Below are positions 33,848 through 46,128 of a stretch of DNA of 64,000 bases, piece after piece. The notes beneath the pieces were generated by a model. The model saw only the letters and a list, made by a program, of their open reading frames with translations, did not search any database and was not told the DNA's origin. Numbering within the stretch: position 1 is the first letter of the stretch; each line of letters begins with the position of its first letter. Made by a program: the position numbers and the translations under genes. The DNA is taken from assembly GCA_024305745.1 (NCBI GenBank), contig JAHRBS010000007.1:744001-808000 (forward strand). Direction: 5' to 3'. The stretch comes from Polyporus tsugae (taxonomy: Eukaryota > Basidiomycota > Agaricomycetes > Polyporales > Polyporaceae).

Positions 33848-34230
33848 TGATGTTCTGGTAGCAGTTAAGAAAGTCGAGAGAGCATCCACGGCCAGTATTT
33901 AAACCAACTTCATTGCCGAAGGTGTGGAATTGTCTTGTTCATCGATAACTTCGCGTCTTAGGCTTATGCTCAACCTCTTACAGATACAATACGAACGAAG
34001 CGGGAAATTCCTTATATCAATTACCACAAAGGAGAGATACACATCACCCTCAGCAACTACATCTCTCAAATCCAACACCGTCATACAAGGGAAGCGAGGG
34101 CCAAGACCATGAACATCCCGAGGACAGAACCGTTTTCGATAATCGCCAAATGACCGTCGGCGTCGACCTCGCTGGCCGCGAGGCAACATCTTGCACCGTA
34201 AGCAGCAGGAGGAACCGCGCTCTGTTGCGT
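33848..34230. other. Intergenic, HsbA-like 3' flank
   Basis: 383 bp starting with the right TGA target duplication of the outer transposon (33848-33850). No gene recognised. Confidence 0.45.
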
Positions 34231-35138
34231 TCAAGAGAAGGTGGTGATAGCCTCGGTGAAGGTCGCGGTCAACGAGTCCTGCGGGGTGGATGTGGATCAG
34301 CGATTCTCCTCCCCAAACGCGTTTGCACGTGACGGTGCGCCCGAAGCGACTCACAAACTGGACTCGAGCGTTGTTCTTTTGCGTCGGGATCAGGGCGATC
34401 AGGGTGAACGCGAAAGTCTTGCGGACGTGCAGGGATTCGTCAGCTGAGCACCAGGGTACACACGAACTACCCGACGTACGTCAACGACCTTCTCGATGCC
34501 GCGCAAAGCCGAAGCGATGGGGGCCGTGAGGAAGAACTTGGACGCGAGAGACTGCAGACAGTTCAGTGCATACACGCAAATGGAGTAAGCGACAGGACGC
34601 ACCTGCTTGCCGATGATCGTGTTGAGGAGGGCCCTGGAAAGGATGGTAAACGCATGCCAGTTAGTGAACGGGGCCACGCAAATCGCGGCCGCGGCTTACT
34701 GGTGAACGTTGACGAAACCGGTAAGGACCTCGACAACCTCTTCGGCGACGTCGTTGTCAAACGGAACGGGTTTGCTCTGTAAATAAATAACGCCGTGAAT
34801 CTGCGATGAAAAAATGCGTGGAGGCGGCTCGGACGTACGAAAGTGATCTCCTTGGTGAAGGTGGTAATCGCCACCGTGAGGTTCTTGAGCCCTTGGACGA
34901 TTTCCTATTGGACCGTCAGTGTCGTGGAACCCAAAGCAATGGGTAAAGGGCCACTCACAAAACCCTTCGACGGGAAGTTCACGACTGTCAGGCTGGAAAC
35001 AGAGACCTGCAGGGTGGCAGAAGCGGTGGTGACGCTTTGGATGCCGGTGACCACGACATTCTCGGACTGGGCGAAGGCACCGACGACGCCCATGGCGACG
35101 ACCGCGACGGCGGTAAGGGCTTTGCTGAAGAACTTCAT
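34231..35138 (-). CDS. Hydrophobic surface-binding protein A (HsbA)-like secreted protein
   Basis: Small secreted helical protein of the HsbA/cell-wall galactomannoprotein family. HsbA of Aspergillus adsorbs to hydrophobic surfaces and recruits esterases (family knowledge). Exons 34959-35138, 34839-34904, 34700-34776, 34603-34633 and about 34480-34551 are clear, followed by two 3' exons ending in the TGA at 34231-34233 (last exon reads DSLTATFTEAITTFS). A signal peptide (MKFFSKALTAVAVVAMG..AFA) precedes amphipathic helices rich in Val/Thr, with VQGLKNLTVAITTFTKEITF and TGFVNVHQALLNTIIGKQ. The junction near 34445-34480 is uncertain because the frame closes only with a very short intron. Confidence 0.75.
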
Positions 35139-36172
35139 GGTGACGAGGAAGGAGACGAGAGGCGGAGCGAGTGCTGCGAGGCGGTTGGGTGTTGAGCAGT
35201 GGGGTTCGAACGATGTCGAATGAAGACCTCTGGGAGGGAGACGGCCCCCTTAAATATCTAACCAAACGGCGTCAGATGACGAGGGAGGGGAAGTGCAAGC
35301 AAAAAGACTCGGAAAGTGCCAACGAATCGGAGAAGGCAGCACCGGTTTCCAGTGAGCAAATACAGATTCCTCGGTTCAGTTCTGTGAGTACCCTCGTGCC
35401 GAGAAACAATGGTCTGGTGACCGTCAGTCCGCCGTCCGTTTGGTAGTGCTGGTAGGTGACTCACAGGGTCCAATATCCGCGCTTCGAGCAATGTTCGTCA
35501 GTTTTGGCGAAGCTTTAACCTGGGTTAGGCAGGGAGATGCATACGTACCTCCTTCCAGCTCCACTCTGGCAGCTATCGTCATCCAACACGGGGCCTGGTA
35601 CTCCAAGCCGCGGATAACACGACTTTGACGGAGAGCGAGCACTGGGTACCACAGAGCCCATGGCATTGCACAGCCGTTCGACCACCTCAGCACGGAAAAA
35701 CACTTTGTTAGCCTATCGACCGGCGTGACTGGCAAAAATTACCGTAGCACAGGCATACCACCGGCATTATGTCTGGAGGCGAATAAAGGCAATCTCTGTG
35801 AAAACAATGTAACTTCAATATTTCGCAAGGTGATTCACGTAACTTCTGAAGACGAGGAGACGGTGCCCGTGAACCGCCATACACCAATCATGACGAAGCG
35901 AAGAGGAGAACAACCCACGTTCGCCGTCCACCTCCGGTCCTCGTGCACGACAGGGCGTAACCACCGATGCGTGCCCTATGACGACGATTAAATCGGTTAT
36001 GAGGGGACGATCAAATTGGTGCAACTATTAACATAAGGACCCACTCACTCACCGGTGGAAAAAATACTCCGATGGTCACGAGCTCAGACGAAGGTGACGA
36101 AGAAGTACAACAGCATGAATGGTAAATTCATGTCCTAGCCCAGCCTTACAATGTCTGGATACAAGAAGCCGG
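35139..36172. other. Intergenic, HsbA-like promoter and ABC transporter 3' flank
   Basis: 1.0 kb. It is purine-rich just upstream of the HsbA start (35140-35170). Short open frames only (for example 35424-35735 minus), none with recognisable motifs. Confidence 0.4.
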
Positions 36173-39100
36173 CTACCGCCTCTCGCGCACCTTCGCCCAC
36201 ACTACGAACACAACCCCAAGTCCGAAGCCAGCGATGAACGCGAACAGCACCAGCACATCTCTGTAGTAATTGTTCGCCCCAAAGCCAAACAGCTGTGCAA
36301 GCGGCATCATACGTCAGCCCTGCCCGAGGCATCTTTGGCGAGAAGGATCTGCAACTTACCGTCTGCATTATCAGCGACGCCGAGACGTTGACCGGCACGC
36401 CCTCGAGCGTGTCCTGGATCATCAGCCCCGAGCCAACTTCGTTGACAGAGAGCGCCTCCAGAGTATACTTGAGGGGGCAAAGCCACTGCAGCCAGCGCAA
36501 CACCGGAGGGATGTCGTTGAGATGCACGAAGAAGCCCGCAAAGGTCATCTGGTAGAGCGCCGTCAGCGCGGAGATAAGGATGGCGATACCGCCGTTGCGG
36601 AACAGGCAGGCGAGGAGAAAGTTCTGTGCGCAATTCGACGTGAGCGACGGGGTCAAATGGGTCTTGTTCGGACGGGTGCACGTACGAAGAGGGTCATGGC
36701 AAGCGCGTACAAAACCAGGATAAATAGGAACTTGAAGAAGTGCGCCGCATCGTGCGCGAGGCCGGCCATCCAGTACGTGCTGCAGAACAATCAGCGGCGT
36801 GGACGCACAGACAAATGAACGCGACGCACATAGTAGATACAATAATTGTGGGTATAATACGTAGAGGGATGACGTCAAAAATAAACCGAGACAATAACCA
36901 CGCCGTGGGACTGTGAATGAACCATCAGGACGCAATTGCATGGGACTGGGAAACGGCCAACCTGTAGTACGCCGCCGAACGTTCTCGGAGGAACAGTGGT
37001 CGGATCTCTACAACGTTGTACAGAGAGCTGAGGGACGAAAACGCAACAAGCGCACCCTAAGGATTTGGTAAATGCGGTGAGCGCAGTGCACGAAGGACAC
37101 TGGATATCCCTGGTGGAGAGGACCTACCAAGAAGAAAAGGCATCCCACTCGTGACTGGAAGCCAGCGATGGTGATGTCGGTGTGGAAGTACAGACCACCT
37201 ACATCCCACGGTCAGACCACTCCCTCACCGACAAGTCGAAATACCTACCGCAGAATACGCCCAAGACAGACGCGACGGCGACATGCAAGAAGAACAGTGT
37301 CTTGTCCCTCCGGAGGATCTTCCACTCCCTGCCCGAAAGGACCTCGAACTGCGTCAAGAACGTCGCAGCGTACGGCGTCCTGGCAAACAACGAGCTCCGC
37401 CCTGTCTTCTGCTTGCCTGCCACCTGTGTGCTCTGCACCCCGTTGCTGTTCGCTGTGCCACCCGCTAGGCCCTTCTCGACCTCGTCGGACGACGACCCTG
37501 CCTTCAATTCGCTCTGGATCGTATCATTCGACAGCGGGAATAGTCCGACGGGCGGATCGCTCGCGACCTCGAGAAGGTAGTCTGCCACATTGTATCCTTC
37601 CTTGTACGCAACACCCCGCGCGGAGAAGTGTTGGACAGGCGCGGACCCCCCCGGACCCGAGTAGAGTGCACGGCCATGAGACAGGAGAAGGATCTGGTCG
37701 AACGAGTGGTACAGGTGGGAGCTGCGACGCGGGCAGTGAGAAATGAGGATAGTGGTGCGATTCCACGAGTCGAGAGAGACTTACCTGGGCTGGTGGATAG
37801 ACGCGATGACGGCAGTAGGGTTCTCTGGATCGTGCGCGAGCGCATGGAGCACCTTCGCGACCTTCGCGGCGGACACCGAGTCAAGACCTGACGTTGGCTC
37901 GTCGAGCAGCAGGACGTCCGGCCTCGCAACGAGCTCCAGCCCAATGCTGACCCGACGCATCTCACCACCGCTGATGCCACGCTTCTCCCCGTCACCTATG
38001 CGGGCGTTACGGATGTGGGTGATACCCAGGCGGTCCAAGATGTCGTCCACGCGGGCCTGCTTCTCCGAGTCCGGCACGCCCTCCGGCAGACGCAGGCGCG
38101 CGGCGAAGAGCAACGCTTCGTGTACGGTGAGCATCGGAGAAAGGACGTCCTGTTGCGGCACGAAACCAATGCGCGGACGGCTGCTGCCAGTCCCAGGGTA
38201 GGAGACACTGCCGAGGACCCCGCCGGATTTGTGCTTCTGCGCGAGGATTTCGATGAGCGTCGTCTTCCCTGCCCCGCTCGGACCAAGGATGGCCATCATC
38301 TCTCCTGGAACAACGCGTCCGCTGACGTTATCGAGGACGACCTTCTGATGGTCCAGCCCGCCACCGCGACGACGACGCAGCGAGAAGCCCGACGTAGGCT
38401 GGGGCACGAAGTAGCTCACGTCTGCCCATTCCACGGTGGCGCCACCAGTCGGACGCACGCCGCCCGCGCCGCCCTTCCGTGCCCGGCGCTGGGAGACCCA
38501 GCCCAGACCCAAGAAAAGCAAGGCGAGGCCAATGAGACCCCCAACGACAGCGAGGCCAGCAATGACGCCGCCGCCGAGGGAAGATCCCCCACTGTTCGTG
38601 CCACTGCTGCTCGTCGTGTTTCCGGAGAGGGTGTCCATAACGTTCTGGGCGACGCACTCCCCGAAGGCGCAGCCGCTGAGCGTGAGCCCGCCCGAGCCAA
38701 ACACCTGCTGGATGGTGTCCTGCTTGAATGCGCAAGTCGCCGTGTTGCTCCCCGCGGAAGGTGCATCGCAGGAGATGCCGAGTGTGCCGCTGAGCGTGTT
38801 GATGATGCCGGTGAGGTCCATGGCTTTGTTGGCGCCGCAGAACGTCGTGTTCGCGCGGCATGTGCACTTGAGGCCTTGGCAGTTCCAGTTCGCGCTGCCG
38901 TCGCCTGAGCCTAGATCCTGTGCGCACGAGTCGGCGGTGCAGTAGAATTGTTCCACACCGTCGTAGAATAGTTGAGCGTACACAGAGCCGCTGTTACCGA
39001 AGGCCGTAGTGTTAGGAAGGGGTGTGAAGGAGGCATTCAAGTTTCGAAGGATGGTGAGTGTAGATGAGCCGGGGAAGATAGACTGAAGCGTAGGATTCTG

Positions 39101-40119
39101 TGAAAGAATGGAGTCAAGTCAGAACCGCAGTTGGGAATCGCAATGACAAGGAAACATTCTAGTTCTCAGTTACACGTGCAGTACGGATAAAATGGAACAC
39201 GCGGCGTTGAGACACACATTAGAACTCATGTGACAATTCCTGCCCGTCGATACCACATTGACAACAGAGTTCAGCTGGCAATAAAATGACTCGCCCGGGT
39301 CATAATCGGGGAAGAGACTCTGTCTATAACTATTGGCCTCAAATTTGCAGTCAGGAAAACAAGGCGGACAGGACAGCAGAACGACATGATTGAAGTCCTC
39401 TGGAAAGTGCGACGAGCGGTGACTAATCAGCTCGTCACTGTACATCTGCGCGCGACGATCGAACCACATGATAGGCGAAAAGGTACCATAGGAAGACGAA
39501 GACCTCGGTATATGCGTGGGGTCCCCGGAGATCACGAAATGACGCCTTCTTTCCGGATACAACTGAAGATCAACACCGAGCATATCAGACTCACCTGTAC
39601 GTTGCAACTCATCTCTCCCGCCGCGTACACCCTGGAAGCTGCATTGCAGACGATAGTGTTGTTCTGCCCCGTGTCGACCCCGGTCAACGAACCCGCCGCG
39701 CCGCGAACGCTCGCGAACCCCGACTGGCATGCTTTGGCGGTTTGACAAACGTTGCATCCGGTCCCTGTCCAGCCGTCCTCGCAGGAACAACTCGAGGAGG
39801 TCAAGTTCGCGAAGGGAGACCCGTTGGCCAAAGACCGAGCCGAGCCCTGAAAGATGGTCCCGCCACAAGCCGGTTGCGAGCATGTCGAGCCGCCGAAGCC
39901 TGGAGGGCAGGCGCAGGCAGTGCCATTTGGAGTCCCGTAGTTTTCGCAAGAGCCAGACATGTCGACAGCGTCAGCGCCGTTGTGGACGGCGACGAGGGGG
40001 TGTGAAGGGCTCAGGGTATGCGGAACGGGGGGATGGACGTCGAAGTGGCATGGATTTTGACATTTAAGCGAAGACTTTGGCGGACATGTCTGGAATGTGG
40101 GGAGAAGCGCCCGCCTCAT
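36173..40119 (-). CDS. ABCG transporter with EGF-like ectodomain (ADP1-like)
   Basis: Half-size ABC exporter of the WHITE/ABCG class, built like yeast Adp1: long Cys-rich lumenal or extracellular N-terminus, TM, ATPase, then TM bundle. Substrate unknown. Exons 39595-40119, 37785-39097, 37249-37721, 37128-37198, 36962-37056, 36686-36779, 36360-36623 and 36173-36292 give 984 residues. EGF-like cysteines occur in ACACPPGFGGSTCSQPAC and CSCEDGWTGTGCNVC. First TM is near 352-374, Walker A GPSGAGKTT near 447-455, then the SGGEMRR signature and LLLDEPTSGLDS Walker B, and the H-loop ASIHQP. The C-terminal TMs include TYWMAGLAHDAAHFF and LFGFGANNYYRD. The 497-bp intron 1 is unusually long. The true N-terminal signal may lie on an exon I did not find, since the chosen ATG gives no clear signal peptide. 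Confidence 0.92.
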
Positions 40120-40448
40120 GGTCTGACGCCGCTTCCTTACCCGAATCCAGGCTCATCCTGAAATCATCCGCCACGTCCAAGCCCCCTCCAATCACCCCCG
40201 TTCCGTCTGTTTATTCAGTCCCCTCGATCAGTTTCGTGCTAGGTGCTCCTTCAGCGGAACAAATAAAACCTCGCCGTTGGGCTTCGCGTGTCAATGTCAA
40301 AAGGATTTGGGTGGAAAGCGGCTCGAAGGTTGCCAGGTGGGGTTTAGCTGTCTTTTTATCGTCACAAATACTGTACATTCTCGGACTGTCGATGTCTCAC
40401 GAGGCTTGCATCGTGTCAATCATGCCTTCTGTCAATAACCCTTTTTCC
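40120..40448. other. Intergenic, ABCG promoter and NmrA-like 3' flank
   Basis: 329 bp between two minus-strand genes. No feature recognised. Confidence 0.4.
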
Positions 40449-41624
40449 TCACAGGCCCCGAACGAAATCCTCCACCGACTTCCACTTCCAGAATTTTCCG
40501 CCAGGGTTGACCAGCTCGTTGTCGTTCTTCCCAAAGTCGGCTTTGCCCTCACCCATCAGCACCCTAGAATCCCATCCATGAGTCTGTCCCATCACACAGC
40601 ATCACACCCATGCGGACGAAACGGAGCTACTCACCGCAGATACTCCAGGAAGCTGGCATCGGGCGCCTTGAGCGCCGCCTTCTTCGCCGCCAAATCCTCC
40701 GTCTTGATCTGCGCGGGAGCAACGCTCTTAACGCGCGCGACGGTGTCGCGGACGTCCTCGAACGTCGCAGTGCTGCCCGCGATGCGCACATTGTCAGGGA
40801 TGGACGCTGCTGTGGTGGGGTTGGTCGCGAGGATCGCGAGGCGTGCGACGGCCCGCCCAATGTCCCCCAGCGACGTCCACGAGACCCGCTGGGCGGGGGA
40901 GCCGTACGCCGTGAACGCGTTGTTCTTGACGTCGATGCCCACTGTGGGAATGCCCATGCATAGGTCAGGGGCGGGCCGGTTGACAAAGATAAATGACCAG
41001 GTGCAACGTACCGATGGGGTGCGCAAACCCGACTTCGAGGAACAGGGACGTGTACAGCGCGATCACCTTGCCCTTGAACGAGCTCCGCGCTTCCTTCGCA
41101 AGCTTCTGCTTCACCAGAAAGTCGGGGGACTCATAGCCCGGGAAGTCATTGATACGGTGGTCGCTACGCCCGGACGCAATCACCGTCAGTCTGGATCTCC
41201 ACGCACACGCATGCGCCGCGAAGCACTCACCACCCAAATTCATCCAGGAAGTACACCTTCGCGCTGCTTCTAGACGCAGCTTGCAGTATGGCGCGCTGCG
41301 TATCCTCAGGGGCAGAGCCAGGGAGTGCGTTGATGATGACGTCGGTGCCTGCGAACGCCTCATCCAACACCTTGCGCGCATCGCCCTCGCCCACCTTCAC
41401 GAGCTCGGCCCCTTTAGAAGCGAGCTCCTGGGACTTTGTGGAGGCCGGGTCGCGGGTAAGAATGCGGACACGAGAGAAGGAGGGGCGGAAGTCGGTCACG
41501 AAAGCCTTGCTGATGTTCTGGCCTGTTCATGCGTCGCGACGGTCAAGAAAGCCCTATCCCTGACTACGTTGAACTCACCGAGGAGGCCCGTTCCGCCGAT
41601 GATGGTGACAGTAGGAAGAGACAT
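40449..41624 (-). CDS. NmrA-like NAD(P)-binding Rossmann protein
   Basis: Atypical short-chain dehydrogenase of the NmrA/isoflavone-reductase type: redox-sensing regulator or reductase, substrate unknown. Exons 41579-41624, 41231-41522, 41012-41163, 40635-40941 and 40449-40563 give 303 residues. The N-terminal dinucleotide motif spans the first intron (VTIIGGTGLLG). Then follow RVRILTRDPAS, GTDVIINALPGSA, KVYFLDEFG, INDFPGYESPDFLVKQKLA, SWTSLGDIGRAVARLA and NVRIAGSTATFEDV. A C-terminal WKWKSVEDFVRGL block closes the protein. Complete, with good splice sites. A frameshifted paralogue lies 8 kb away on the opposite strand (49783-51066). Confidence 0.93.
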
Positions 41625-43354
41625 TTTGTTTTGGACTCGGAAGGCGTTGAAGAGCTGAGTCGAGGTAGTGTTTGATGCTGGTAGGGGTTTTAGATCCAGT
41701 GTGATCAGAGCAATATATATACCATGCCCAACGCTGAGGATGTCGACACTTACCACCCAAATACGTCAGAGCAGTGGCTCACACCTGCAGTTAGGAGTCC
41801 CGTAATGACAGCTCTAGACTTTGTCAGCTCGAGCCTCGACGGACTCGCTCAGCCTGGAATTTGCGCCATGTCGGTTGTACCCCTATAGCATCCTTGACGG
41901 TTGTTTCCAGGATCAAGAGCATCTTGGTAGGTCTTCGTTGATGAGCGGCTTCGTCAGCAAGGTGCAACGGTGTCGAAGCGCTGACCAACCCACCATCGGG
42001 TGGCGGTGCCAAGAAAGGATGTTACTAAACAAAATAATTTCGTCTGACAGCATACGGCCCCCATGGGGGCAGCCACTCCCACGTTGCGTGCAATGCATTA
42101 GATGGTCTTCACCTGACTACTGATGTTGCTGGAAAGACATTGCGTGTCTGGCTGTTAAGTTATCCGGCGGAATTTGATGCCCGAGGCATGTCTGAGGAAC
42201 TCGTTCAGGCAATTTGGCTTGATCTGCAGTGCACTATTACGTTGGTCATTCTTCAAACGACGGTCAAAAACACTACTGACATTCGATATTGCGTCAGATT
42301 TGGCCAGAGACGTGGAAGTAAGGCGTCACCTATTTTTTCTGTGATAGAGGATAAATTGTCCGACAACCTTGACGAGGAAGTGGAGCCTACTTACCCCCAA
42401 CTCTCCACCCGCCACCGTCCGTAGGCACTATGCTGGGACATCCTAACTGCAGCATATCTGCATCGGTGCAACATGAACTTTAGCGACGTGGTACATTCAT
42501 TTGTGCCATACATAAGGCTCACCTAAACCATACCCTCGGGTGTCAAGGTCTGGCACCCGACTGTGGCGAGGGTAAGATGCCTATGTATCCCGAGCCTCTT
42601 CGTGTGAGACCACGCTTCCACGTTTGACATGCGGGGGTCTAGTACTCAGTCATCCCAGTCGACTTTGGAGGGATGGAGGTATACTGTATAAGATGACTTA
42701 CCTCGCAGCAGGTATGCAGTCTCCGATAAAATGGCTCTACTTGAGTACGGTGCTTGAAACCACTGGGGCTGAACGCTGAAATTTCGAAATCCTAGCGCAT
42801 AGGACGATTGGCCACGATGCATGTTCAGTCGACATCTTACAATTTTAATACAAAATCGTGCGCGTCGGCCCGGGGTCACGCCTTGTCTTGCACAACATCG
42901 GAACATGATGAACCGATTGCCGGGTCCATTGGCAGCCGAGTCTTCCTCGGGCTTGTGTCGACTCTGTAACCAATCGTGTATGAGAGCATCTCCCTCAGGC
43001 TCCGGTCTGCATACTGCCTTGCGTTATATCACAGCTTGGCAATGGTTTACTCGGAACTACAACACAATGTCTTAGGAGATATCTGCCATCATGAGGCCCA
43101 TCTGGGTATTCTCCAGAGCATCTGGTGACCAAAGCACCCCATAGACTCTACTCGCACTCGCCATCGAAGAACTGCTTCTCGAGGCAAAACCTGCGTGAAG
43201 AGGCCCTCAATCTTGGACACGGACAAGAACGGCCGCCGGACGGGGCACATCAAAGACGAGCTTCAGTGCACCAAGCAGATTTCGCCAGCGCATCACCAGC
43301 CACGCTCCTCAGCCCATTCCCAGATCTCGCTACAAACTCACCTTTACGACCGCC
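41625..43354. other. Intergenic, NmrA-like promoter region
   Basis: 1.7 kb. An AT-rich TATATATACC stretch near 41712-41721 is a candidate TATA element for the NmrA-like gene. Short open frames only, no recognisable gene. Confidence 0.4.
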
Positions 43355-43812
43355 ATGCAGTTCAAGGCCCTCACCCTCGCGGCCCTCGCTCTCCTCATCC
43401 CCTCCGCGCTCGGCGCGACGGAAGCAACCATGACCATCTCCTACGACGGTCGTACGACAGAAAATCCGCGAGCCTCGCCACCGTCGCGTGCTCCGACGGC
43501 TCGCACGGGATGCTCACCAAGGGCTACAGCACCTTCAGCTCGCTCCCGCACTTCCCCAACATCGGGGACGCGTCGGCGATCGCGGGCTGGAACTCGGCGC
43601 GGTGCGGAACGTGCTAGCAGCTGACGCCCAACGGCAGGAGCATCAACGTGCTCGCGATCGACCACGCCGACTCGGGCTTCAACGTCGCGTTGGAGGCGAT
43701 GAGCTGCAGTGAATGAGCACCCTCACGGGCGGCCAGGCGAAGCAGCTGGGCAGGTCCCGGCAGGATCAACGCGTCGGTGAAGCAGGTGTCTACTTCGACG
43801 TGCGGTCTGTGA
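43355..43812 (+). pseudogene. Cerato-platanin pseudogene
   Basis: Decayed paralogue of the gene at 31755. It keeps an ATG and a convincing signal peptide (hydrophobic about 4-20), then has at least three lesions. A one-base loss near 43446-43456 shifts the frame between two repeated Tyr-Asp codons. The conserved Trp codon after the CGTC motif is TAG (43615-43617). A short insertion flanked by a 6-bp direct repeat (GGCAGG) near 43748-43763 shifts the frame again. Recognisable blocks remain in different frames: VACSDGSHGM, TKGYSTFSS, FPNIGD and a C-terminal Cys-Gly-Leu. The high similarity left suggests recent inactivation. Confidence 0.88.
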
Positions 43813-44484
43813 GGTGGGTGCTGTCTGCTTTCAATCATCCTGTAAGTTTGTGTGCTGATGAAGTTCTAGGTGGATTGGTACCTTCTTAAAATGACTTGAT
43901 GTTTAACGAACGGATTTTTGGGATGTTGGACCCTGGGCTTTTACGGACTTATGGACTTTTGGACGAACTGTTGCTGTAGTGTGATGTGTTACATTCCACC
44001 TGCATATCTCGATGATCTAAGGAACCAAATGACGTGTCAGAATTTTGGATTTGCGGGGAAACAGAATGACGGACAAAAGAGCAACATACCGAGTGTGGGT
44101 TTGCGGCACATGGGCGGGAGCTCGTACGCCGGTAGATTTGAGAGGAACATGCATTTCTGATGCGCATATATTGAACTCGGCAATTGCTGAAAATGAGTAG
44201 CGACAAACGACTGCAGGCTCGACGAGCAGAACAGAAAGCGGAGAAACAGTAAGCGCCAGACGTTCTGCCTGATATGCGAGCCACGTGACGGGCTCTACGT
44301 GTCGCAGATGCGCAGCGTTCGCGCCTGGCTTGGCACAGTGACACGCCTACCCTTGCTCCCGACCTACTTCGTCTAACACATTCTTTTCTCTTCCAGCGGT
44401 GCTGAGGTCGGGACATTCGCAGTGAGTACGATTTCAATTGCTGACAGAACCTGCCGTTTACTTTCTGCACAGGAACCGCAAAGC
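43813..44484. other. WBP1 5' region with two coding-like exons
   Basis: 672 bp upstream of the WBP1 ATG. Candidate exons 44193-44248 and 44397-44421 have canonical splice sites (GTAAGC...CCAG and GTGAGT...ACAG) and join in frame with the segment from 44473 into the WBP1 ATG, with no stop. They may be 5' UTR exons, an upstream ORF or an alternative N-terminus. The rest shows nothing recognisable. Confidence 0.45.
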
Positions 44485-46128
44485 ATGCGCTTTCTCCGGA
44501 CTCTGCTATTTCCGCTCCTTGCACTGACCAGCTTTGCGCTGGCTCGGTCAAGCACCGGAGATTCCGTTCTCGTCCTCCTTGACCCTTCGCTCAAGAGAGA
44601 AAACTTCTCCATTTTCTTTGGTGACCTAGAGAGTGCGTGAAGTCACCTTTTGTGAGGAATCCAGCTCACGCATCGTGTTCTACTACACAGCGAAGGGTTA
44701 CAAACTGACCTTCCGGTCCCCCAAGGTCACGACCCCGGAGATTATCAAGGATGATGTTGCCCAGTTCGCTCACGTCGTAGTCTTCGCTCCCGAGACCAAG
44801 AGTACGTCCCCTTCCCCTCCCAACCCCCACTGCGCATATAAATATATCCCTTCCCCGCAGCCTTCGCGGCGGATGTCACGCCCCAGTCTCTAGTCTCCCT
44901 CCTCTCCAAAAACACCAACCTCATTCTCGCCCTGTCGCAAAAACAGAACCCCCTCACCTCGCTCGCCTCCGAATTCTCCCTCATCCTCCCGCCGCCCGGC
45001 ACTCCCCTCATCTCTCACTTCCCCAAGCGTGACACGCCCGCCACGGTTATCCCCGTCCAGCCACCGCGCGCGCACCATGTCATCTCGGACAACCTGGCCC
45101 CCGTCTGGTTCTCTGGGGTTCCTCAATCACTGGGCCATAACCCGATGCTCATTCCCCTCCTGAACGCGCCCCCACAGGCGTTTGCATCAGACGCGGACAG
45201 CGACCGTGGGGCGAATGCGCTTGCGGAGGCGGCCGACAAGAGCGGGGAGGGGCTCTGGGCGGGGAGCTCGCTGAGCCTCGTTACGGGTTTCCAGGCCCTC
45301 AGCAACGCGCGTGTGACTTGGGTCGGAGGCGTTGAGATGTTCAGCGACGAGTACATCAACAAGGAGGTTTCCAAGTAGGTGGCATCCCATTGTTTCGGCA
45401 AACCTATGGCTAATCGCGGGCGAAATGAAGGGGCGTGAAGTCAGGCAACAGGCAATTCGCGAAGGACGTTGCGGCATGGACCTTCCAAGAGGCTAACGTC
45501 CTCCGCATCGACTCCGTCGAGCACGAGCGCGTCAACGAGACGCTCCCCAGCGAGACGTACACCATCAACGACCAAGTGGTATGTTTTTGCATCCTTGGCG
45601 GTCAGTATGTGCGTGTCGTCTGACCTGACTGCCGTCTACAGACTTTCACCGCGTATATCTCCAAGTACGACCCTGAAATAGGCTGGTGGCGAGCATACTC
45701 CGGCATCGAAGACATGCAGCTCGAGTTCACCATGCTCGACCCGCACATCCGCACCGCTCTCCCGCCCGTGGAGGGTGAGCCTGGCATGTACTCCGTCACG
45801 TTCCGCGTCCCCGACAGGCACGGCGTCTTCAAGTTCAACGTCGACTACAAGCGCAAAGGGTGCGTCTCGTGTTCTTCCTTCTGGGATGTTTCACTCGTAT
45901 ATGCATGCTGACGCGCGCTTTGGATATAGCTGGACATACCTGACGAGCACGACCGTCGTGCCCGTTGTGCCCCCGCGGCACGACGGGTACCCGCGCTTCC
46001 TGAGCGCCGCGTGGCCGTACTACGCGGGCGCGTTCAGCACGAGTGCTGCGTTCCTCCTCTTCGTCGCGCTCTGGCTCGCGGGCGACGATCGCGAGCTGAA
46101 GAAGAACAAGGGCGCGAAGGCCGAGTGA
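44485..46128 (+). CDS. WBP1: Oligosaccharyltransferase 48-kDa subunit
   Basis: Essential subunit of the ER oligosaccharyltransferase that transfers the dolichol-linked glycan to Asn in nascent proteins. Exons 44485-44632, 44691-44801, 44861-45374, 45431-45578, 45642-45859 and 45930-46128 give 445 residues; introns are 56-70 bp. A signal peptide (MRFLRTLLFPLLALTSFALA) precedes VLVLLDPSLKRENFSIFFGDLE; luminal blocks are DNLAPVWFSGVPQSLG, VTWVGGVEMFSDEYIN, YISKYDPEIGWWRAYSG and DRHGVFKFNVDYKRKGWTYL. One C-terminal TM (YYAGAFSTSAAFLLFVALWLA) ends in a short Lys-rich cytosolic tail as in yeast Wbp1 and human DDOST. The ATG at 44485 gives the signal peptide directly. Confidence 0.95.

Noticed and set aside
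35205..35220. GGTTCGAACGA, resembling a tRNA T-loop
   Set aside because: It sits in the HsbA-like promoter with no cloverleaf on either strand.
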